A stretch of DNA of 64,000 nucleotides from Hermatobates lingyangjiaoensis (GCA_026182355.1 JAPFBL010000167.1:1-64000); one strand, 5' to 3'; positions 10,208 to 21,551 are shown, counted from the first letter of the stretch. Notes: generated from the sequence alone by a model not told the origin. Numbers and translations: made by a program.

Positions 10208-10540
10208 TTGTCCTTTTAAGGGGCCAGGTTAACTCAGTCGTTAACGTACTCACCTCAGGGCTGGTAGTCCGTGGTTCGATCCCCACCTGGCCCTCGATTT
10301 ATTCATGCGGGAGGTGAATAAATCTGAGTAGGTCATCCCTCAGAGAGAACCTTAAGCCGTCGGTCCCTAGCCAGTACTCGTTAAAGATCCCTACTCAAAA
10401 TGGACTTGAGTTAGGCAAAATTTAGGACTCCTAACGTAGAATCACCGATCAAACAAAAAGCCGGTAAACGGCTGACGTTATCACTAGCTAAGAGGTCAGT
10501 TTAAACAATAAAAATAAAAAATAAAAAATGTCCTTTTAAA
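10208..10540 (+). mobile_element. tRNA-derived SINE, near complete
   Basis: Starts GGGGCCAGGTTAACTCAG, which resembles a pol III A box. The B box-like GGTTCGATCCCC is at about 10273. The body (TTTATTCATGCGGGAGGTGA, AAGCCGTCGGTCCC, TACTCGTTAAAGATCCCTAC, ACTTGAGTTAGGCAAAATTT) matches 50437-50765. It ends in a short AATAAAAATAAAAAATA tail. The head is only tRNA-like; no cloverleaf with a usable anticodon is claimed. Confidence 0.8.
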
Positions 10541-10544
10541 TGTA

Positions 10545-11545
10545 CACTAATCAGTAAATGTTGATGCAGATAAATTATTACAAATAGTAGGTGCTTAAGA
10601 AAAATATAATGTTGACTAATTAAGTTTGGTAAACTGTTTGACAGTTGGAAAGAAATTCCCCTTGCGGATTATTGTTTTGACTAAGCAATTAAAACTTCGT
10701 TGGAGAAATATTGCGCAAGTTTTATCTCTTTTGAAAGAAATGGTTTTTTTTTTGTTTTAAGATGCAAGGTGTTTTTTTTTAATAAGAGGAAAAAAACTTT
10801 TTTTTTTGTAATAGAACTGTCGATTGTTAACGGTTTTAATTATTAGTGTTACCTAAGTTTCTTATTTAACCCATTCTATGTATAGGTAACTCAACTTTTG
10901 CATTCTTTTAACAGAAAAGAATACGGCCAACTTTCATTGAATCTCTTATTTAACTAAACAGATTGCTAAGAAAACATATCTTTTTATAATTTCTAGAAAT
11001 TTTTTATTTTACCATCAATAAAGTATAATAATTATGAAAAAAATCTAATTTCTAGATTCAACTAATTAACTAATGTCCTTATAAGTCAATTTATGAAGTT
11101 TGTTCTCTGTTTCTCTTTGTATGTGTTTGTGTTCGTATATGTGGGTGAGTTTGCGTATGTATAGGTGGGTACTTGGGTATCCAAAAGATATACACAGGCT
11201 ACATCATTTAAAGAAACAAATTGAAATTACACCCAAGAAGCACTCAAAATTTGTATATACTGTATAGTTTATGAACACTATTTCCTTAACAAAAATTTAC
11301 TTCATTACCTTTTAGATTCTATCATTGCTTTACCTAAACTATTAATTATAGAAAGTTTTAATTTAACAGCTAATAAGAAAATACTATTAGGATTAGCTAA
11401 AAAAAAAAATACTAATTTTTTTGCTTACTGAAGTCAGTTTAAAGTAAAAATTAAAATTTTTTTACTTAAAATTGAATCTGAAATCTTGTGAACTCGATAC
11501 TGTAACAGTTTAATAAACTGTACGGAAATTAGACACAATGTTAGG
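10545..11545. other. AT-rich intergenic DNA
   Basis: About 1 kb, mostly A/T with a few longer words. No ORF or repeat partner recognised. Confidence 0.5.
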
Positions 11546-11716
11546 CCATTATAGGGGATTAGGTTAAGTTGCAATAGTAGTCCTACAAGACAACACATAG
11601 ACTCTTTGTAATATCACAAGAATCATATCACATTCTACATTGGGAATTTTAACTTTTGGCCTAACTCAGGTGTATTTAGACACTTAATGGTCATTTAATG
11701 AGTACCTGACATCTTA

Positions 11717-11876
11717 CAGTAGTGTTTTTCAAACTTTTTTTCCTTCAGGGTGCACCTATGAAATAACCAAAGCTTATGGGCTCATCAATAATTTAAATAT
11801 AGAAAATTTCGTCCTGAAATTTGAAAATAGGAAAATGATAGGAAATTAAGAGGAATAGCTTTTTCTTAGAAAGAGT

Positions 11877-11914
<38 letters not shown>

Positions 11915-12454
11915 AGTAACAAATGATTTAAATCTCCAAGGAAAGGAAAAGAAAAAGTAAATCCATTGCTGCTTAAAAATTAAAGAAATTTACCTTCCAG
12001 CTCAAAATATCAAGTGTTGGAAACTTGATTCAGACTTGAAAACTACATGCTTGTTGTTTCTAAAATAAATGAAAATGATGCAAATTTTTAAAATATAAAT
12101 CGGTTATATTAAGTTAATCTTTCGTTATTTTGTAGCGCACCTGGCTACCCTCCAGAGTTCACTAATGAGTCCTAGCAGCTCCCTTCCTGAACTAAATATG
12201 ACGACCGAATGACTTATAAATAATATAGTACCTCAGATAATGCAAAACTGCAAGACCATACGACCACGAATACGACTCCTTTCCCTGACAGACTGACGTC
12301 CCCAGTATTAACAATGCTTACTGATCAAAACAAAAAAAGCAGGATGATAAGTTAGCAGTAGTAGGCCTCTGGTCCGGAACTGCTAATTACGACGTGCACT
12401 GTCGTGCATGGAACTCTTCGTTGGTCGTTTTAATGAGTCGTTTGAGAAGCACTG
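11717..12454. mobile_element. hAT-like non-autonomous element
   Basis: The left end CAGTAGTGTTTTTCAAACTT and the complement of the right end (CAGTGCTTCTCAAACGACTC) form hAT-type terminal inverted repeats, each followed by a conserved GTGCACCT/GTGCGCTAC-like word. TCTTAC is repeated outside both ends (possible degraded duplication). It contains a GA microsatellite (11876-11912) and a LINE insertion, and no transposase. Confidence 0.55.
12172..12430 (+). mobile_element. 5'-truncated LINE (3' UTR only) with TSD
   Basis: Flanked by the 9-bp repeat TAATGAGTC (12163-12171 and 12431-12439). It shares the 3' UTR of 800-1320 (AGGCCTCTGGTC-GGAACTGC, TACGACGTGCACT) and ends in TCGTTGGTCGTT, a shorter version of the same 7-bp tail. 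Confidence 0.8.
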
Positions 12455-12629
12455 TCTTACTGGCTCAGGACTGAGGGCTTAACTTCCTCTCAGAGGGGCA
12501 AAGTGGTCAGATTTATTCAACTCTTGCAATGTATAAATCTAAGACCAGAATGGGCATTGAACCCCGCATCTACTAGTCCAGAGGCGAGCACGTTTCAACT
12601 AGGCTAACCTCGCCCTCCATTACAGAGAG

Positions 12630-13585
12630 TCATACTGTACAGTTTTTGACGAAATTACCTCACAGGAAATATGCTGTAGAGAATATTTTCTAAATTTAAT
12701 TTTCTTTTTTTTCTTATCAAAATTAGACAACATAATTATTTGGAAAATGTCATCTAAGAGACATTCGTTAATACATTATCAAAACTGTATTTAACAATTA
12801 TGAAGTATTAAAAGAGGGAAAATTGGCTTAAAATAGTAAAACATAACTTCGGAAATTCCCTAACTCTTCTAATGATGAAATTGTTTACATTAACTTAGAA
12901 AATTGTTTTTCAAACTCCATCCAAAGAGATTTATTAGACTGCAAAATATTTTGAAACAGCTCTGTAAGTGTATCTAGCCAGTTTATTTGGCTTTAAAATG
13001 GTTGAAAATATTTGAATCAATAAAACGCATATAATCTGGTTGTTACGGCCTTGCACAGGTCATTGTATGTGTCCTCTTGACAAGGGTATTACATTAATCA
13101 TCGTTATACTACTAATTCGGTTAAAGAATTGCAGAGTAATTATAAGTATATATGATTTATAGAGTTATAAATCTATGTAATATAAGTATTTTATGATAAA
13201 TAATAATATTATATCTTATATTTTTTGGACCTATCATAAAGATGATTATTTCCATTACTCAAAAAAAACTCTAATATTTAGTAAACATAAAAAAATATTC
13301 TTATAAATTTATATGTTTAAAAATATCATAAATTCATTTTTGATTGTGTCTGCCTGCATAATTTTGGATTGATACCTGCACATTTCTAAAATAATTATTC
13401 TATATTGTTTATTAGCCTATTTGGAATCAATATTATTAAATTCAGTTGTAATAAATTAATATCATAAACATCCAGGAGGCCTCAAAAATCATAAAAGAAA
13501 ATTTAATTTGGGAATTTATTCAAAAGTTCGCAAATATGCTATCAACACCGTTTAATGAACCAAAATGATGTTATACCTAAACTAT
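12630..13585. other. AT-rich intergenic DNA
   Basis: No ORF over 60 codons and no recognised repeat. Confidence 0.5.
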
Positions 13586-13589
13586 AACC

Positions 13590-14252
13590 TATTACAGGAG
13601 TATCAAAGTCAAAATGGACGGAAGGCCACATAAAAAATGTAGCAACATGTTGATCAGTCCGGCCCTCGGCTTTTGCCGAGGGCCGGACTGATCAACATGT
13701 TTATTGATTTTTTTTTTAAAATGACCACATATAGTGAAGTGAACGAAATTGAACCTACTGAAAACCTAACAAATATATTGCAATATGATCGGATAAATGA
13801 TATTTTCTTATGGCTTTGTCAGACATTTTTAATTTTCAAAAGCACAAAAGACAAATTTCCTTTATATATAAATCCCCATAACATGAACATTAAATGTTTG
13901 AAGCGGTATTATTCAAGGCAGCATCAGTATGTTTTCTCATTTAGACATACAGGTTTTCCAGCTAGCTCCGTGAACTTCGACTCCCACCTTGTTTGAAACC
14001 ACCGGTTCTCAGTGCCCGCCTTCCGTTTTGCCATTTTTGAAGGGTATCTGAAAGTTAACTTTTCCTATTATGCTAATTACTGCTGATAAATTATGAAATG
14101 AAGAAACGCTCGCTACGTCGCCTTTGCATTGTGGGAAATGTAGTATTGGTGCGTGTAAAACTTTCTGCAGCCTGCGGGTCCGTTTTAAGAATAAACTAAT
14201 ATCATCCTGCGGGCCATAGAAAACCCTCTCGCGGGCCTTGACTCGTGACATA
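13590..14252. mobile_element. hAT-like relic
   Basis: Left end GGAGTATCAAAGTCAAAATG..GGAAGGCCACA; complement of right end GTCACGAGTCAAGGCCCGCG. Both resemble the TCAAACTCAAGGCCCGC type of hAT terminus. CTGCGGG-CC words recur inside near the right end. A 107-codon open frame (13673-13996) has no recognised domain. Assigned on terminal resemblance only. Confidence 0.35.
13644..13701. repeat. Perfect 27-bp inverted repeat, TTTT loop
   Basis: AACATGTTGATCAGTCCGG.. (13644-13670) and its exact complement (13675-13701) enclose TTTT. It is GC-rich in an AT-rich setting and lies inside the hAT-like relic. A rho-independent terminator reading is not applicable in a eukaryotic genome. Confidence 0.85.
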
Positions 14253-14562
14253 TATTATGTCACAACATACTCGTAATATATAATATTTGTCATAAATTCA
14301 TATTTTATTTTTTTACTTCAAATTCTAATTCTATATAGAATAGAATACACAATATAGTTGTGACATATATTATGTCACAACATAATATATAATATTTGTC
14401 ATAAATTCATATTTTATTTTTTTACTTCAAATTCTAATTCTATATGGAATAGAATACACTATATAGTTGTGACATATATTATGTCACAACATAATATATA
14501 ATATTTGTCATAAATTCATATTTTATTTTTTTACTTCAAATTCTAATTCTATTCTAAATTGT
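14246..14562. repeat. Tandem repeat, ~112-bp unit x 2.8
   Basis: TGACATATATTATGTCACAA starts at 14246, 14360 and 14470. Each copy is followed by the same TTTGTCATAAATTCATATTT and ACTTCAAATTCTAATTC stretches. The start word is itself a palindrome (TGACATA..TATGTCA). Confidence 0.9.
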
Positions 14563-14564
14563 TA

Positions 14565-16020
14565 CACTCCTTAAAAATTCATAAGTAATTTTATTTTAAT
14601 AAATATTAATACATAAATTATGAAAAACTATTATTTCAACATGGAAGGCATTATCATATTCTACATTCATTTGTATGGGAAAAATTAGTTCGCTTAATGA
14701 GTAAGATTCTGGAATGAATTATGCTCTTTATGAGAGCGTAACTGTTGTAAAATTCAGTTTAGCCCGACAACAAGATTTTTTGTATCACTGTTATACACTT
14801 ACACAATAGAACTAGTGCTGAGGTGTCTTGCCTAGAACCGAAATACACTATAGAAATAAGAGACTTGGATTGTGTCACTGACTTCACAGATGTCATGGAA
14901 GCCCTGAGAACGGCAAAGTATACGTTACTCAGGAAAACGCATTAGAACAAAGAAACTCTTAAATAAAAATAACTTTAAATAAACTAAAAAAAAGTAGCAA
15001 ATACTTTTTAGTAATCTTGTTGTTAATATTGATTGTTGATATCATGCTATTTTAATCATAAATCTCCAATCTCTCTAATATTCCATCTATAAGGTAGATT
15101 TTAAAATAATTTATCAAAAGCAAAAGCTATCTTTATTTGATATAGCGTTACACATTTATAAACCCAGTCAAATTCAAACCTTCAGCCATTCAAGATAATT
15201 TACCGTTCAACCATTTTTATCCTTCGCTTCAATTTATAATCCGGAAGAAATGATGCGAAATATATAATACATGGGCTTTGTTTAGATCTTTGACGGAAAT
15301 TGGCAGTCAATTCACCTGATACTATGTTTCACTTGTCTATCAGATGTCAATCAATAATAACTACCTTGTTTTAACGAAAAGAGATACGGATATATAGACA
15401 AACATATCCAATTATTTTCCATCAAATTGTTCTTTATTTCTAAATTTTAATAAAAAACCATTTAAACTTTGATTGGCAATTGAAAGAAAATTCACACTTT
15501 CGTTTTTTTTTTGGTCTTAAATACTATTTTTAATTTCAACTTATAAGAACATTGGTTGCAGTTTAGTAGAACATATATTTTAAACCTGTGATATTTTATT
15601 TACTTTATATTTTATATATAAAGTTTACATCTTTATAATTTTATAGTTTATATTTTATATATAAAATATAATATATTTAAATTTTTATTACCCATCAAGA
15701 CTGAATTGTTTTGAATACAATTAAATAATTATATTTTTAATATTTACTACCCTATTTGCTAGAATAAATTTTTTTAGCAAATACAAAATTACATTCATTA
15801 ATTTTTCCAAACATAAGCCACAATATTTGTTATGTTTGTATCGAAATTTTTAGTTCTATAGGTAAGGAGCAAATAAAAGTAATTAATATTAACAACTAGT
15901 GACAAATCTATATAGCGGTTAAGGGATTAATCAAACCCATAACAAACATTGCAATGCTGAGATTATAAATGCTTTTGATAAGCATCCGAGTATACCTAGT
16001 ATATATAGTCTACAAAATGT
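14565..16020. other. AT-rich intergenic DNA
   Basis: Nothing recognised beyond short TA-rich inverted words near 15600-15680 (TTTTATATATAAA). Confidence 0.5.
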
Positions 16021-16049
16021 CATGAATTTGATGTAAACTAACTTCACAG

Positions 16050-16200
16050 AGACTCACTTTTAGATATTTTGACTTCAATCGTCCTCAGCTAGAGAGTTAA
16101 TGAAGTGAGTCGACAGGCTCACGACAGGCGACTACTTCGTCTTCGGAGTGGTTCACGACGCTGTCAAAATATAGTAGTGTGTTTCTGTGGTCTATTTTAT
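16050..16200. repeat. PLE-type terminal fragments
   Basis: On the minus strand at about 16055-16102: CTGAGGA, one base, GATTGAAGTC, AAAATATC and GTGAGTC, a diverged hammerhead-like core close to family D and 24144. The flanks 16103-16200 are unassigned. Confidence 0.45.
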
Positions 16201-16273
16201 GTAAAATAAATATTTCTCTACTTTCTTTCTTGAAGACGGATTTCCGAAAATTAGGGTTAGTACCTAGTATTAT

Positions 16274-16312
16274 CAGCCTGATGATGGTCGACGAGAACGA
16301 AACATGTCGTTG
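16274..16312 (+). ncRNA. Hammerhead-like core
   Basis: Stem I CAGC/GTTG (with one G-T pair), CTGATGA (16278-16284), T, stem II GGTC-GACGA-GAAC (one mismatch), GAAA, palindromic helix III ACATGT, C at 16308. No (TA)n partner arm was found nearby, so it may be a solo terminus. Confidence 0.5.
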
Positions 16313-16439
16313 TTTTATTGAAAATAATATTTAGTTGGTTCTTAAATAGTATTAGAATGTGTAGTTATGAAAAGAAAAGTTTGGGCCAGTTGATTTTTTT
16401 ATTCCCCGAGGAACTGAGTTACCTGTAGGACATTAGATA

Positions 16440-16710
16440 AACCCTCAAAAAAGGTAACCAAGCATGAAATTGGCATAAAATTTTTAGAAACATATTTGCA
16501 AGAAGGATTGCTACTAACCTTCACTAATATATATATATATATCTTATATAAAATATATATATCTTATATAATATAAATAAATATATATATATATATATAT
16601 ACAGTACACCAATATATATAGTATATATTAGTAGCAATCCTTCTTGCAAACATGTTTCTAAAAAATTTATGCCAATTTCATGCTTGGTTACCTTTTTTGA
16701 GATATATATA
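16440..16710. repeat. Foldback around a TA-rich centre
   Basis: 16445-16530 and 16616-16705 are reverse complements (CAAGCATGAAATTGGCATAA, GCAAGAAGGATTGCTACTAA). On the minus strand the right-hand arm reads KHEIGINFLETCLQEGLLL, the FNxxCLxEGLLP-type PLE terminal peptide. Confidence 0.8.
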
Positions 16711-16719
16711 TAATTTAAA

Positions 16720-16937
16720 AAAACGGTCCAGCGGACTTTTTTAAATAAAATAAATTCAAAACGAAGGAAGCACACATAAAAACACAGACATAACTCACAT
16801 TGATAATTCGACCATCGTCGTCATCAGGAGGTGTGAAGAGCGAAGAGTCCCGCAGCAAGGCAAGTCGCCGCCTTGCGGTCGAAATATCGATGTGAGTTAT
16901 GTCTGTGTCTTTATGTGTGTTTCCTTCCTTTTGAATT

Positions 16938-16945
<8 letters not shown>
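16720..16945. repeat. Family D foldback
   Basis: The outer arms (AATAAATTCAAAACGAAGGA and complement; ACACAGACATAACTCACAT and complement) are well conserved and the inner arms have diverged. The left arm on the minus strand has CTGATGACGACGATGGTCGA. In the right arm the core is replaced by CCGCCTTGCGGTCGAAATAT. Second copy at 26780-26985. Confidence 0.8.
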
Positions 16946-16986
<41 letters not shown>

Positions 16987-17225
16987 CAAACCACAATATG
17001 AAATGGGAAAACAAGACTAAGATCTTTCAACCGTAACAAGCGGTCTTCGTCAGAGTCAAAAACCCAACTGAGGGTTTTATATATATATATTTCTTATATA
17101 TATAAGATATATATTATATATATCTTATATCTAGTATATATATAATATATATATATATTTCTTATATATATAAGATATATAATATATATAAGAGGGTATT
17201 ATATATGTATATATATATATATACC
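16945..17225. repeat. (TA)n tracts around a family B half element
   Basis: (TA)n at 16945-16982, one family B arm at 16983-17066 truncated at CAACTGAGGG, then TA-rich imperfect palindromes (TTTCTTATATATATAAGATA) to 17225. Confidence 0.8.
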
Positions 17226-17229
17226 ACTC

Positions 17230-17655
17230 TTCTTTTGGCTGAAATATTTTAGCCAGAACTGTTTAGTGGGTAGTTATTTTCGTCATAACAATTTACTCTC
17301 TTTTTTTCTTTTTTTTTTTTTTTTGAAGAAACATGGACTGCTGCTTTCAAATACTATTTTTTCTAACTTTTGAGGATAACTCAGTTTTTTGTTCATAGCA
17401 TAAAAACAGTAGTAATTCTTCCAGTAATGAAAGGTTTAGTCTATCCATCAGTTAAAATATTGCCATTTTCTGCACTCAAAAAGTTCATATCGCGAAATGG
17501 AAATGGTTCACATATCATCTTTTTCTGTCTTACATCTAACTTACTTAATTATTATTACTTTAGTAGTACACAATAATATTTACTTTATTATGCGAAATTT
17601 AAGCTGAAGTTCTTCTTGAAATGGAATGAGTTTGTGTCTCTTCTAGCAAAAGTTC
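17230..17655. other. AT-rich intergenic DNA
   Basis: A 68-codon open frame at 17370-17576 has no recognisable feature. Likely non-coding. Confidence 0.45.
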
Positions 17656-17659
17656 ATTG

Positions 17660-17892
17660 AATGAAAAATTCTTCTTATTTCAATAAGACTATATTAACTG
17701 GTGTACTACTTTCATCAGTTATAAGAAAATTCTTCTTATTTCAATATGACTATATTAACTGATGTACTACTTTCATCAGTTATAAGAAAATTCTTCTTAT
17801 TTCAATATGACTATATTAACTGATGTACTACTTTCATCAGTTATAAGAAAATTCTTCTTATTTCAATATGACTATATTAACTGATGTACCAC
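17660..17892. repeat. Tandem repeat, 61-bp unit x ~3.7
   Basis: Units start at AAATTCTTCTTATTTCAATA (about 17667, 17728, 17789, 17850). Each contains GACTATATTAACTGATGTAC and CTTTCATCAGTTATAAG, and copies differ by only 0-2 bases. Confidence 0.9.
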
Positions 17893-18635
17893 TTTTAAAT
17901 ATAACTATGCTTTTGCTCTGCGACACTTGATAAGAATTAAAAAATATTTTAGGTATGTTCTGTTTCTCTCTTTCTTTTTAGATGTAAAAGAAACCAAGGG
18001 TATAATGAAGTTTACTTTGTCACTCAGTTCATTATTACGGTTAATCAGCTTGTTTATCATGACTATATTACTGAGAACTGGTAATGTATGAAACCTCATT
18101 AATAGTCCAAATATTTGTTAATATATGAATTCTCAGTAGAATTTAAACATATACAAAATACATGTATGATTTAGAATTCGGAGAAATTTTTACTTTGAAA
18201 TGGCAATGTGTGGTTCAATTTAATCCAATATTTATTTATCAATTCAAATTAAATATTTAGTTACATTAGTAAAAAGTGAGTGAGCATATACAGTAATCAT
18301 TATTGCCTTGTCACTGAGTACTTGATTAGTTAAACCTTCCTAAAAAGCAATCATTTTTCGTTCATTACTGCAACGTAATATTACTCAAATCAAATCAACT
18401 TATTTGAAAAGTTCTTAAGCTGGACTCCCCATAGGCGACACGATCGTAAGAACAAATTCATCAACTGATATAATTTGACTAACTCATATATTTTTGGAAG
18501 TATTTCATTATATGATTCTATTAATCTATCCACTTCTACATTTTAAGCTCATAAACAGTCATATTTACTTTAGTAAGCAAAATTGAAGTGGATTTTTTCT
18601 TGAAATGGAATAAGTTCCTTCATCTTTTATTAATC
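17893..18635. other. AT-rich intergenic DNA
   Basis: A 64-codon minus-strand open frame (17905-18099) is unsupported. No repeat partner seen. Confidence 0.45.
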
Positions 18636-18639
18636 ATTC

Positions 18640-19640
18640 TAGAAGAAATTCTGGTTTCATTCTATGTTGTAATTCTTATTACATTATAACTGTATTACCT
18701 GACGAAACATTTTGAAATATAACTATGATTTTATGTTCCTTTCAAAACGTTTGATTTTTTAAATGAAATTTTTATATTAATGTTATGTTTTCTAAAAAAA
18801 TGTAATAATTCTTAAAAAAAAATATTATTCATTCTAGAAGAAATTCTTGTTTCATTCTACGCGGTAATTCTTATTTCATTAGAACTGTATTATCTGACGG
18901 AACATTTTGAAATATAACTATGATTTTATCTTCCTTTCAAAACGTTTGAGTTTTTTAAAGGAAATTTCTATATTAATGTTTTGTTTTTTCAGAAAAATTG
19001 GATGTGATCGATTCACGTGACAGTGAATAATAATGTTCCTTTCAAAACGTTTGAATTTTTTAAATGAAATTTTTATATTAATGTTATGTTTTCTAAAAAA
19101 ATGTAATAATTCTTAAAAAAAATATTATTCATTCTAGAAGATATTCTTGTTACATTCTATGCTGTAATTCTTATTTCAATATAACTGTATTATCTAACGG
19201 AACATTTTGAAATATAACTATGATTTTATCTTCCTTTCAAAACGTTTGAGTTTTTTAAAGGAAATTTGTATATTAATGTTTTGTTTTTTCAGAAAAATTG
19301 GATGTGATCGACTCACGTGACAGTGAATAATAATGTTCCTTTCAAAACGTTTGAGTTTTTTAAATGACATTTTTATATTAATGTTTTGTTTTCTAAAAAA
19401 AATGTAATAATTCTTAAAAAAATATTATTCATTCTAGAAGAAATTCTTGTTTCATTCTATGCTGTAATTCTTATTTCATTATACCTATATCATCTGACGA
19501 AACATTTTAAAATATAACTATGATTTTATGTTCCTTTCAAAACGTTTGAGTTTTTTAAAGGAAATTTGTATATTAATGTTTTGTTTTTTCAGAAAAATTG
19601 GATGTGATCGATTCACGTGACAGTGAATTATAATAATAAT
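18640..19640. repeat. Tandem repeat, ~300-bp unit with internal sub-repeats
   Basis: ATTCTAGAAG starts at about 18646, 18831, 19131 and 19431, giving spacings of 185, 300 and 300 bp. The 300-bp units add a segment with GAAAAATTGGATGTGATCGA and CACGTGACAGTGAATAATAA that the first unit lacks. TTCCTTTCAAAACGTTTGA occurs about twice per full unit. A small satellite-like array. Confidence 0.9.
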
Positions 19641-19686
19641 TACACATTGACTTCTAATTGTGACACAATTTGACTAATTGATTTAT

Positions 19687-19925
19687 TCATTCTGAGGTAA
19701 AATGGATAAACCAACAAAAGTCTCCACACAAATGAAGTTTTATTCAACGCGTTTCGAACACTTTGTGTTCATCATCAGGAAGTATTTGTATTATAGTGTT
19801 CATCATCACTATAATTTGTATTATAGTGTCTTCCTGATGATGAACACAAAGTGTTCGAAACGCATTGAATAAAACTTCATTTATGTGGAGACTTTTGTTG
19901 GTTTATCCATTTTACCTCAGAATGA
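19687..19925. repeat. Family E foldback with hammerhead-like core
   Basis: Arms 19687-19784 and 19829-19925. The right arm has CTGATGA (19834-19840), T, GAACAC-AAA-GTGTTC, GAAA and CGCATTG; the left arm keeps the palindromic ACGCGTT. A second copy with almost the same arms is at 48394-48640 and a half copy at 45655. Confidence 0.9.
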
Positions 19926-19929
19926 GTAA

Positions 19930-20385
19930 ATACCACACAATTACGGATTGCACAACTAATGATTTAATTGATTTATATGTATAACATATTTTTACCAAAT
20001 TTCTTATCGTGTGAAATGTGGAAATATCTTTTTTTTCTCTTCCAGCTTTTATAACAAACTTTTCATGAAGAAAATATAAGAGATAGCTTTTCTTAGGGAC
20101 AACTGCATTTCTTAAATTGGTTATTTATTATTAGCACTCTACAATAGTGATAAAAAACCTTTACGTGTTTTCATTGCAAATTGTACAACCTCCTTTTTAA
20201 ATTATTTTTAGCTTTTTATAAAAACAATTTAAGCTTAGTCATTGAGTATACACAGTTAACATAATCACTTCTGCCAACCATCTTCTTGCCACATTCATTC
20301 ATAAGTCTGCATATATTATTCATATTCATATATTAATATATTATATTTATATATTAATATATATATAATTATAATTATATATATG

Positions 20386-20420
<35 letters not shown>
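19930..20420. other. AT-rich intergenic DNA ending in TA tracts
   Basis: No ORF. 20320-20420 is TA-rich simple sequence. Confidence 0.5.
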
Positions 20421-20424
<4 letters not shown>

Positions 20425-20425
<1 letters not shown>

Positions 20426-20640
20426 TGAAATGGTCCAACAGGACTACAAGTTCACACAGGAAAGAGAAAAAACTGAGTTAGCTTCAGCTACTCAAAGGGA
20501 CTACTTCTACCCGATGACGACGACTGTCGAAATATCCTTGTGAGTCTTTTGTGTGGGTCTTTATTTGTTTTTTCTCTTTCCTGTGTGAACTATATATATA
20601 TTTGTGTATGATGGCAGCAAATCTTCACGTAAACATGTTT
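20425..20640. repeat. PLE-type foldback remnant
   Basis: AGTTCACACAGGAAAGAGAAA (20449) and its complement (about 20571-20590) enclose GATGACGACGACTGTCGAAA, a core of the family D type with CCGATGA in place of CTGATGA. 20605-20645 on the minus strand encodes an ...MF..EDLLP-like terminal peptide fragment. Confidence 0.6.
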
Positions 20641-20644
20641 CTGG

Positions 20645-20944
20645 TTGTCTCATGTCCTTGGCGCCCCCAAGAATCACGCACGAGAAGCGCATAATGTAAC
20701 TTTAACACGTAAAATGTCAGAGAAAAATACAATAATACTACAGCAGAATAGTGATGCTAATAAATTAAGAATACTTGAAGCCCTCTATATAAAAGACTTG
20801 AACCCTACTTTAAACGCTCAAATTTGTGAAATGAACATTATCCCGAGTTGTAGGAACTTTGATAATTCCTACAAACTGGTAACGGATATAAGTCAATTAA
20901 CTGCGTTGGAAAGTAGAACTGATCAATCAGCTGAGCAGTCATGA
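20645..20944 (+). pseudogene. PLE GIY-YIG endonuclease C-terminus, truncated
   Basis: Reads GAPKNHAREAHNVTLTRKM, NTIIL, LRILEALYIKDLNPTLNAQ and CRNF. The minus-strand PLE at 53012-53743 has the equivalents (AGAPKKHTQDKHNVKLTREM, NTNII, LEAILIQKLKPLLNIQ). This is the part of a Penelope-type endonuclease after the GIY-YIG core. The core and the whole reverse transcriptase are missing, so the fragment is non-functional. It is followed by a core at 21131, the short ORF at 21351 and (TA)n, the usual order of a PLE 3' end. Confidence 0.75.
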
Positions 20945-21125
20945 GAAGCTGAACGTTTAGTTAGGCTGACTAGCACAGTCAACCAAACGTATCACGTCTG
21001 AAATGACGGATTTTAGTTTGATCTGATCCTCCAATCTGAGTGGCTCGTAATTTTAATTTGCACATTCTGATTGGATAGAGTTTTTCTCCATTTTTGTTTT
21101 ATATATGTGTTCTTTTCAATATCAC

Positions 21126-21172
21126 TAACCTGATGATGACTTGTGCAAAAGTCAAAAGCTTGTTCGTGCACG
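21126..21172 (+). ncRNA. Degenerate hammerhead-like core
   Basis: CTGATGA at about 21131, T, GACTT-GTGCAA-AAGTC, then AAAAGCTTG. The G before AAA is missing and the helix III palindrome is AAGCTT. About 185 bases after the endonuclease stop. Confidence 0.4.
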
Positions 21173-21350
21173 TTTTAACTTTTGTAAGTACCTGTTTTTT
21201 GTCACTGTAATTATTTTTATTTTCTGTATTTGTTTTTAATTCATTGTAATTGTTGTTGTTTCTTATTTATATTTTGTGTCGTATTAAAAAGTTTTGTCTT
21301 TCGTCTGGAAGTTGTGGTTTTCTTTTTACATCTGCTCATGCCAAATTAAG

Positions 21351-21467
21351 ATGTCTCTTGGGCAATTAATATGGCTTTTAACACCAGCCCACCGCAAGGT
21401 TGTTCGTAAATTGAAGCAGATCAGCTTAAAAGTTGTTAACGCAGAGGCTGCTGTGTACTTTAATGAA

Positions 21468-21500
<33 letters not shown>

Positions 21501-21551
21501 TATTATAATTCACTTAATAAACGGACAAACGATCCAAACTGGACACAATAA
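21351..21551 (+). CDS. Short PLE terminal ORF (GxLIW...VVNAEAAVYFN)
   Basis: ATG at 21351 opens a frame starting MSLGQLIWLLTPAHRKVVR and containing KQISLKVVNAEAAVYFNE, then running into the (TA)n tract as IYIYIY. Its relatives are at 28700 (MSFGQLIWELPPYIRK...), 52353 (FGELIYLVPNLWKPEVR...) and 54706 (IGELIYMIPQRWKSSIR...). The family pattern is GxLIxxxPxxxRKxxRxLE. In PLEs the terminal repeat holds the beginning of the main ORF, so this is probably that first coding segment rather than an independent protein. Function unknown. Codons after the FN belong to the microsatellite. Confidence 0.55.

Larger units (their letters stand above)
11550..12625 (-). mobile_element. SINE on minus strand, split by a hAT-like element
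   Basis: 11550-11715 is the SINE tail on the minus strand (GTCAGGTACTCATTAAATGA, CCTGAGTTAGGCC). 12460-12620 is its head (TAGCCTAGTTGAAACGTGCT, GGGGTTCAATGCC, GAGAGGAAGTTAAGCCCTC). The two pieces are consecutive in the SINE consensus and are separated by the element at 11717-12454. Confidence 0.7.

Noticed and set aside
10208..10300. tRNA gene-like A and B boxes (also 50437, 53800)
   Set aside because: The same head is always followed by the same SINE body and no cloverleaf with a plausible anticodon arm was found. Treated as SINE heads.
17660..17892. CRISPR-like array
   Set aside because: Contiguous 61-bp tandem units without variable spacers, in a eukaryotic genome.
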